A stretch of DNA of 64,000 nt from Onchidella celtica (taxonomy: Eukaryota; Mollusca; Gastropoda; Systellommatophora; Onchidiidae): contig OZ007571.1 in NCBI GenBank assembly GCA_963931925.1, forward strand, positions 34,722,233 through 34,786,232, in the 5' to 3' direction. The notes under the pieces were generated by a model. It searched no databases. It had not been told where the DNA came from and saw only the letters and a program-made list of their open reading frames with translations. Shown piece by piece: positions 28,601 through 37,600 of the stretch (position 1 is its first letter; the number at the start of each line of letters is the position of its first letter). A program made the position numbers and the translations under genes.

Positions 28601-31600
28601 GCAAGTAGATAAAATGTTACTTTATCTTATTATTTTCCATTCAATTTCAGGAATGCTGGCTTATGATTCTGAAGTGCGATATAATCTGCAGCAAATTAGG
28701 CAGCATCCGTGAGTGTGTCTATCAGTGTACAACAGTAGTTATAATACCTATTTCTAATGATTGTTTCCAGTTTGAAACTCTTAGAAAAATCCCATCTCTT
28801 TTGCTTGCAACGGTGAGATGTTACGACTTCGTCTCTTTCTGTTCACATTAACCCCTTTGACTCCATAGTGACGTTCCTGGTACGCCACAGAATTGTGCAA
28901 TTTTTGCCGGTGTGCCATACCAAGTACGTCACTGAAGTTGCGATACTCTGGCTTCCCCAATACCAAGTAGACGTACCAGGTACGGCATACTAAAACTGCT
29001 CTACAAATGCTTTGTATTCAAAGCTGTGGGCGAGTACGGGCGAAATTCTGAATCAGCATTGAATTTTACACATACTCGATTCCAGTTTTTGGAAATTTCT
29101 TTACTGCCAGCGCTTCATCGGCAAATAATCTTCGATCAGTTGCGTTCCTCTCATCACTGTCGATTTGATTGTAACTTTGTGACCTTGTATATTGTTTGAG
29201 ATGAAAAAACATGGCATATTTAGAAACTACATTCAATTTCCTTTCAGAAAATGTATGCTTTTGTGGGGATAACTTACAAATAAACTGATCACAGTCAATT
29301 TTAAAACATAATCTTAACAACCACTCGCACGCTGCGTAAGGGCTAACCAAAATAGCTAAAAAAAAAAACTGTCGTACACAGGAATGCAAAACGCCTCGTA
29401 ACGAAGGGGTAATCACTGTCTCTCCTAATATGTATTTCAAGGTGGTAATGGGAATATCTGCCAAGTATTTTTTAGTTTTTGGTTTTCTGATCAAGCAGGA
29501 TTGTGAGCACCAGTGAGTACCTTTCACCACTGTGCATTGTGTTGATTTCAGATGGTTCATTAAACAACATCCTCGTGTCCTAGAGAGAGTCATGATTCCT
29601 CCGCGGCAAGATTCCCTGGAGGATCAGCTGCGTTCCATGACTGTGATTGAGTGCCTGCACACCATGCATTATGGAGATGATGAAGAGGAAGAGGAGGAGG
29701 ATGGAGATGTGGCCATGATTGCTCAGTCTCAAAACCAAACCTACAATGGAAATGACTCATTTACAAATAATGGTAAAGATTGGCACAGTTATGAGATTGC
29801 CCTATCAGAACTTTGTTTTTATGAAATCCCCAAGAAAATGAAAGATAGCAAACCTTATCCTTGCATTTTGCAAGAAACTTGTATGCTCAATTGAAGTTTA
29901 GATAATAGAAAGGGAATAAAAGTTGTTTGCTGGTGGTATATCTTATCTTTGCATTTTATTGAGACACGTAATCCAGGTGTGAGGTTGTTTGAATTGCTAG
30001 CTTTGTAAGCATGTAGGCAGAATATAGCCATTGACATACAAAGAAAAATGATGGAATAAAATTAACATTTCAGTTTGTTCCTAAACAATTTATGAAAAAG
30101 CTGTATCCCATATTTTTTGCACTTCGGATATTTTCAAAAGCAAATACTTTTCCAGGATGACACATATTGCAGTTCATATTCATTGGGAGTCTGTGAATGT
30201 TGTCTAAGTAATAAATGTTAGTGTTAAATTTTCTTACTGCAAAGTGAATTGAAAATATGCTAACCATGGTGATTGCTTAGTTACTTAACCCTCGTCACAC
30301 GTTGAATGAACTCGTTCACGCAACGCCCCGTGCGGGGATAGCCAGTCGGCTGATCGTTCGCGTGTTGCCGATAACCTCGGCGGTCGGGTCAGTCAGGTCC
30401 TTTTCAACACGTGTGTTGTGTTTACTTTAGGACGCAATAACAACAATAGTGGTGGATAAATCGTAAGTGATCCCTATGATATTTGGATAAATTATTGTGA
30501 TGATCACAGCGCCGAATTCCACTCAAAAACAAGCCACTTAGTTCGGTCCCGGGCCACCCATAAAATCGCACGCTGACCGCATCTAATCGGGGGGTACGCC
30601 GAGGCCACACGCCGCGGGCTACGGCATCAGTTACAGACTAGCCGCTAGTGATGACACGGGCGTATTTACGACTTAATTAACTCTAATTTCTTCACTTATA
30701 ACACCAAAAATGCCGCTAAAATACAAAAGCACAACTTCTCTTCTCTCAGTCTGTGAAAATCCGATGTCAGTGCGATGTCCCGTTTTCATGCTATTGTGTG
30801 TTTATAATATGCCCGAATTCACTAAAAATTGTTTTTTAAGTGGTGTATTTCTTGATTGATTGCTTCCAAACGGCTCAATAGATTGCCATGAACTTTGGTT
30901 TTTTGTGTTACAGACCTTTTCCCGTTTCATACCTGAAAATTTCTCGCTTGTCGGAACTCTCGTTGCTGGACAATATCAGTTTACATCCTATTGCTGGTGT
31001 ATTATTCTGCTGATGCGTTTCATTCTACATCAACTACACTGTGACCCATACATGCGGAAGACATTTTCTTCACTCAACAAACTTTGAAGAATTTGTGGAA
31101 TGGAAAATGCGACAAAACGCAGAAACGACTCAAAAGGAAGACATCAGTGACGATTTAAATGACAGACATTTGAAGTTTATCCGTCGTACGTGCTCGTTAA
31201 GAATAACCGATAACACTTCAACTCTACTTCAGTAAAGAACGTGCGAGAGCTAGCAAGCCGAGGCGGAATGATTTGGTGTTCTTTTGATAGTCATAAAACA
31301 GTCAACCAGTGTAGTATGCATCAACGCTGTCTCATTTGAAGATTGTATGAAACGTTCAACACCTAGAATTGCCTAGCAACAGTCTCGACCTTGACATAAA
31401 TTCAGTCAATAATACTACCGACGTAAGCACAATCACTAATGAAACAGCGGCCAGCGCAATCACATCATGTAGTCAAATTCATAATGTTGTACATAGTGCA
31501 CACGGGGGGGAAGCATCGACTCCTGTAATTTAAACAGCAACAGAGACCTACATGACATTGCTCGGGAGGCATTTTCGAAATAAAGTCATTCCAAAGCAAC

Positions 31601-34600
31601 ATACATTAGAACATGACTGCATTTCATTCATAAAACAATATGGTTTTGGGCCTGCCTCTGCCGGGAGAGCAAGAGACAGCGATTAGTCAACAGCCACTAG
31701 CAAAGCGAGAAACGCGTTCAAGAAATCACTGACGTACAGAATGGAGAAACTCACGCAAGTTTTGATTTCACATATTCTTCAAATTGCGCCATCGCTGAGT
31801 ACTGACCACTACTACTACTACTACTATTTCCTGTTGCACCCACTGGTGCTTAGGGCAGCAACAAAGGATCTCCAGCCCTGTCTGTCCTGGGCCATCTTTG
31901 CGAGAGTTCCCCATGAGTGATTGAAGGATTTCATCTCTGCCTCGATTGTTCTCCGCCAGGTTGCCTTGGGTCTGCCTCGCTTGCGCCGTCCCTCCGGTGT
32001 CCACTGAAGTGCTGTTTTGGTTATAGAATTTGCTTCCTTTCGCAGCACGTGTCCAAGCCATCTCCATCGTCTCTTCGTGATGATGTTGGCTATTTCTTCT
32101 TGCTTGCATCGCCTTAGTAGTTCCTGATTAGAAATCTTGTTTGGCCAAAAGATGCGGAGAATCCTACGAAGACATGTGGTGTGGAAGGAAGACAACTTGG
32201 CGAGGTCACCTTCTGTCATTCGCCAACACTCTGATCCATACAGGAGTGTGGATAGGACACAGCTTTGGTACAGTCTGATCTTGGTGTTGATGCCGTATTG
32301 TGTCGATTTCCAGATGTTGCTCATACTTTGAAAGACAGCCCTTGCATTTCCCAGCCTACTTTGGATGTCCTCCTTTGTGCCACCCTCTGGTCTGATAATG
32401 CTACCAAGGTATTTAAATTTGTCCGTCGTGGTGAGGTTCTTGTCATCTACTTGCACTGGTGCTGGAGTGTCTACATTTAGGGTCATAATCTCTGTCTTCT
32501 TCTGGCTAATCCGAAGGCCTACTTTGCATCCAAAATTATGTAGTCTCTGCGTCTTATCTTGCATGTGTTGGTGACTATGTGACAATAGCGCAAGGTCATC
32601 CGCAAAGTCCAAATCCTCTAGGTTGTCGAAGAGTGTCCATCTGATGCCTCTTGGTGCATCCTCTGTAGTTTTCCGCATAATCCAGTCGATTACGAGGTTA
32701 AACAAAATTGTTGACATCACACATCCTTGCCGTACACCAGTTTTCACTTCAAAGGATGCATCACTGTTTCCGACACTGCAACTGAAGTTCTTGTAAAAGC
32801 TTTTGATGAGTTCAACAAGCTTGCTGGGAATCCCATAGTGCCGAAGAATGCGCCATATACTCTCTCTGTGGATGCTGTCGAAGGCCTTTTCGAAGTCAAC
32901 GAAGTTCACATAGAGCTGCCTTTGCCATTCTGAACACTGTTCTATGATGTTTCGGAGTGTGAAGATCTGGTCAATGCATCCTTTCCCCTTTCGGAATCCG
33001 GCCTGTTCCTTTCTCAGTGTCTTGTCCACAGCATCTGACATACGTTGCACAATGATCTTGGCAAGGATTTTGCTGGGTATAGAAAGGAGAGTGATACCAC
33101 GCCAGTTGTTGCAATCGCTGAGTGCTCCTTTCTTGGGTATTTTCACTATTCTGCCTTCATTCCAGCTCTTTGGTACTGCTTCTGCTTCCCAGATAGCTGT
33201 GAACAGTGGCTGAAGGATGGTGGCTGACTGATCCGGATCTGCTTTGAACAGTTCTGCAGTCAAGTTGTCTTTTCCTGGGGCTTTGCTGTTTTTTAGGCTC
33301 TTTATTGCTGCTACTATCTCTTCTTTCTTTGGTGGATCTATGTTGATGTCAAGGTCTTCAGCAGCATCTTGTATTATTATTCTATCTTCAGGTGGTGGCC
33401 GGTTTAGTAATTCCTGAAAGTGCTCTGTCCAGCGTGTATCCTGTTCTCGTTCTGTAGTCAGTAGTTTCCCATTCTTGTCTTTGATTGGAACACTTGGTCT
33501 TCCACCGTACTTGCCACAAATGCGCTTAGTGATCTTGTGGAGCTTACCCTGTTCTCCTCTTGCTGCTGCCTCCTCCGCATCTGCCGCTAGCTGTTCCATG
33601 GCTTCTCGTTTATCTTTCTTTACTAGTCTCTTCACTTTCTTATTTAACTCTGTGTAGCTATGTTGGTACCTCTCTTTCAGCCTTTCCGATTTCACTTGTA
33701 GGAGTTTCTTTTTCATGACTTTCCTCTCCTCGATCACATCCCATGTTCTTTGTTGGATCCACTCCTTGCTTTTCCCTTTCTCATTAAATCCAAGGCAGGC
33801 TACACTGCTCTCTGTGTACACTGTAGTTACTCTTTTCCACTCTGAATCGATTCCTCTTTCTTTAGGGTTGTTCTTATCAGACTCTCGTAGAGCCTGGAAT
33901 CGGTTCTTGACTTGTATGTTGAAGGCATTTCTAACACTTGCATCTCTCAGTTTCTGAATATTAAGGTGTCTTTGCTTTGATGTCTTGACTCCGGTCTTGT
34001 TCAGTTTAATTTTGATAAGTGCTGCCACTAGATGGTGGTCGCTGGCTACGTCAGCTCCTCTTTTCACTTTCACATCTAGAAGGGATCGTCTCCACATACC
34101 GTTGATCATCAAATGGTCTATTTGGTTCTTGTCTCTTCCATTTGGAGAATTCCATGTGAGTTTGTGAATTTCTCTGTGTGTGAAAAGGGTCCCTCCGATG
34201 ACTAAGTTGTTCAAGGCACAAAAATCCACAAGCCTTTCTCCATTGTCATTCCTTGTTCCAGTTCCATGTTTTCCCATTACTCTTTCATAATTTATATCAT
34301 CTTTACCTACCTTAGCATTGAGGTCTCCCATGACAATGATGAGATCATGCCGTGGCGTCATGTCCATTTCCCCCTGGAGTTGTTCATAAAAGTCGTCTTT
34401 GTCTGTGTTGTCGTTTTCGTTGGTTGGTGCATAACATTGGATGACAGTGATGTTTGTGTGTCGTCCTTTCATCCTCATCCTCATCAGTCTGCTATTGACT
34501 GGTTTCCACTCCAACAAGCATTTGTCCAGTCCTTTCTTTAGGATGATGGCTACTCCTTCATGATGTTGGTCATCCTCTCTTCCAGAGTAGAGAACGGTTT

Positions 34601-37600
34601 CTCCAGTGGATGTTTTGATCCTTCCAGATCCAGTCCATCTGCTCTCACTTACACCCAGGATGTGTAGGTTGTAGCGCCTCATCTCTGATGTTACTTGTGC
34701 TAACTTACCCGATTCATACATTGTTCTAACATTCCAGTATCCAATCCTGGTCTTGGTTTTGGCGGTGTTCAGTTCCTCCTTCATCCTGCTAGCAGTTTCC
34801 TTTCGGCTTTCACTACTTGCATTCATACGAGTCGCGAGGTACTCAGAAGGTCCATCACATCCAGAACGTTGGTTTTTCCATGTTGCTGTTTCCGTAACGA
34901 TTTTTGTTTCTCCAAGTAAGGTCACCCCAACAAGGATTTCAGGGTAGGGTTGTTAGCCCTACGCCCAACCCCCGAACCTGGAGGGCCGGTCTGTTCAATC
35001 TTGTCTGGTCCTTCCCCCATGACCTGTCCAGCTTGCTTAAAGCTATCAGGGGCACGAGGCCTCCGCTGGCTTAGCTCCTGGGATCACTGGGACACGCAAG
35101 CCACTCCTCCACGTCAAGGCATGAACAATTGGAGCAGGAGTACTGACCACGCCAGTCGCAAAACAACTTGAAAAATGCTGCCCATACTCATTATTGTGCT
35201 TAGGATAATACTTAAATCATGCTGTATTTGAAGAACAATGTATAATAAAATATACGGCTTGTTTTGGGATGTAAATATTGACACTACTGAGTACAGATGT
35301 AAAATAAATCATCTGTATGTGGATTACTATTCCACCGACAACGATGCCTTTTCGTCAGGGCATGAACACATGTCTTGTCCTCCATTTGACTGTAATTTTG
35401 GTGCCTTGTGTTGAGCACTTTTTTTGTTATGTAACTTTAAAATGAGTAGGTATTAGATATTCTTCAGCAAAAATGTACAGTTTTTCCCTACTTGCCATTA
35501 CAAAACTATAAAAGCTATCTTCTTCTACTTTTCACACTGCAAAATTCAAAGCCTTACGTCTCACGTGCGTCAAGATGGTTATTCTGACGGCCCTGGTTAC
35601 AATGCAAGGTGATAAATCATAATAGTACCAATTTGATCTAATTCGCCCGCGCAAAGCGCTGCCCGTCGCAGGTGTAGTGGCCCGTCGCTGACCCCGGTCG
35701 CGATGACCCAGTAGGGCGCTCGGTGGCCAAACTAAACGACCGGGTTTTCGGCGCTGTGTGATATGCAGTAAGTTTTATTGTTAAATGGAAGGCCCTAAAT
35801 CAAGAATTTTCTGCATTTACATGCCGTTTAACACACGTTTTATCATTTTCCCAAGACCCCTGCGCTTTTTCTGCCCCTAAGTCAGGCCATTCAGGTGAAC
35901 AAATTATTTTTTAAGCCAGGTGCTTAACCACTAGATTGGCAGCCCACAGGCCAAAAACTTTCCTTGGAATCACCATCAAGGAAGATAACTCTAAATGACT
36001 TTGTGATTGGTCGCAATGAAAAGGTCATCACTTTCTTATTTCTTGATCAATTTTGATAAGATAAATCTTTCAAAATCCAGAATTGAATGACTTTTCCATT
36101 GATACCATGCATTATGCATTTTGATTGTCAAAAAATTTCTGAACTTGAAATCAGCCTCCTCTGACTCACTCTCATCTTCACTAGATCTAGATCTAGATTT
36201 TAGATCTATCACTGTCTAGGCCTATATCGGGAGTAGATCTAGGTCTAGGGGGATCATCTAAATCAAGTTCTACATCACTTTCACCATCTTCCCCTTCATC
36301 TCGATCTACAGAGGTAGAAATGTCTTCATTATTTTGATGAAAATCACCTGATGCCACCAAACTTTTCAGAAACTTGAAGGCCATTTTCATTAATGTCGTA
36401 GCACAGCTGTTTCTCCACATATTTGGTTCCCGTAAAAAGCAAAAGGAAGTAGAGCTTTTATATTACACCGGAAATGTCCTCTCCATTATAGTCCATGCTT
36501 ATTATGGTCCACAGGGTTGATTAAAAACAACGTGGGCCTAGCCGGCGATTACGGGCAATTTGCCAATGAACCATTGCGGGTGACTCCGGGTGCATTGCAT
36601 ATCTAATGGTTAATTTACTAACCACATGTATCGTGGCATTACCTTCTCCCTCCTCTCACGGCTGTTCCACAGCGGCGCACTTAGTTTCCACCCGCTACTG
36701 ACCCGGTCAGCCTGGTCACGCACCGTTAAAGATATGCGGTCACTTTGACCTTGGCTCAGCAGGCCGCCGATAGTGTGTTAGTTATTTTCATGCAACGAAA
36801 CAGGGACAATATCGACATTTAACACACAGAATCAAGTAAAAAAATTATCCCAACAGACAGAACAAACTTTGAACTTTAACACAATCTAATTTTTAATGAG
36901 GTGAATAGCATACAAGCACATGCAGAGAAAGCAAAGATTTTGTATATTTTCCGACATATTTTCAAGTGTATACTAAGTTTTAAAAAAATGATATTTAAAA
37001 ATCTGAACGACTGATCTTTGAAATGTTTGGTGTCATGTAACAAAAACATCGTAAGCTTTCAGGAACAGTTTCATTTTTTTCGTTCTATTCAGAAATACGG
37101 CATTTATAGCCGAATTATCGATATTTACTTAATGAATCTATCTCACGAAACTGTGAGGCACTTGCTCTTAATACATACACACATACACATTTTGTACACA
37201 AAATAGTTTCAAATGGACTATTTACAGGCTAGGTCTATATAATTTGTCTATTCCTTCATCTTCTTTCTCTTCCTTGTTTCGGGAATGAGCGTTCTCAGTG
37301 CAGAGGCATTCTGCAGGCGGTGTGCTTCGACGGTGGCTTTTAGCTGCTTTCCCTTTCCTTTAATTCCAACTGTTCTTCTCTCTATCTTCGCTAAACTGAA
37401 GTGAATGAGTTCACCACCTTGTTCACCCAGCAAACCAAGGCCAAATCCATATGTTCTAATAAACGGCAGACAGTGGTGTTCTAACATGTGCTCTTTTGGT
37501 GTGACTGTGTTGGGAAAAAATCGTCTGTACAGTTTTAAATATGTTGCGATTTTTGTTTCTATTGCGTCATACTCTGATGGATCGATTTTGTCTGTGTGGG

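Larger units (their letters stand above)
23106..28650. other. STK11 introns 2-6 around exons 3-6
   Basis: Apart from the STK11 exons at 24317, 24915, 25741 and 26528 I see no genes. The introns hold a 15-base G run at 23998-24012, dispersed repeat pieces at 27515-27810, a local duplication at 27955-28199 and T-rich runs near 28420-28460. Confidence 0.5.
30505..35758 (+). mobile_element. CAC-ended transposon, copy A (interrupted by a LINE)
   Basis: Both ends begin CACAGCGCCGAA. The flank is a 4-bp duplication, TGAT (30501-30504 and 35759-35762). The empty site can be read in the right foldback arm, where gtgatgatatgcag is uninterrupted. A CACTTAGTT block lies 23 bp inside the heptamer at the left end, and a CGTTTAGTT variant lies 13 bp inside at the right end. 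Subtracting the LINE and its duplication leaves about 1.9 kb. It carries a broken plus-strand copy of the gene that is open in copy B. Confidence 0.82.

Noticed and set aside
29066..29593. 175-codon minus-strand open frame
   Set aside because: It spans a TTAA-type MITE and runs antisense into STK11 exon 8. There is no recognisable protein signature.
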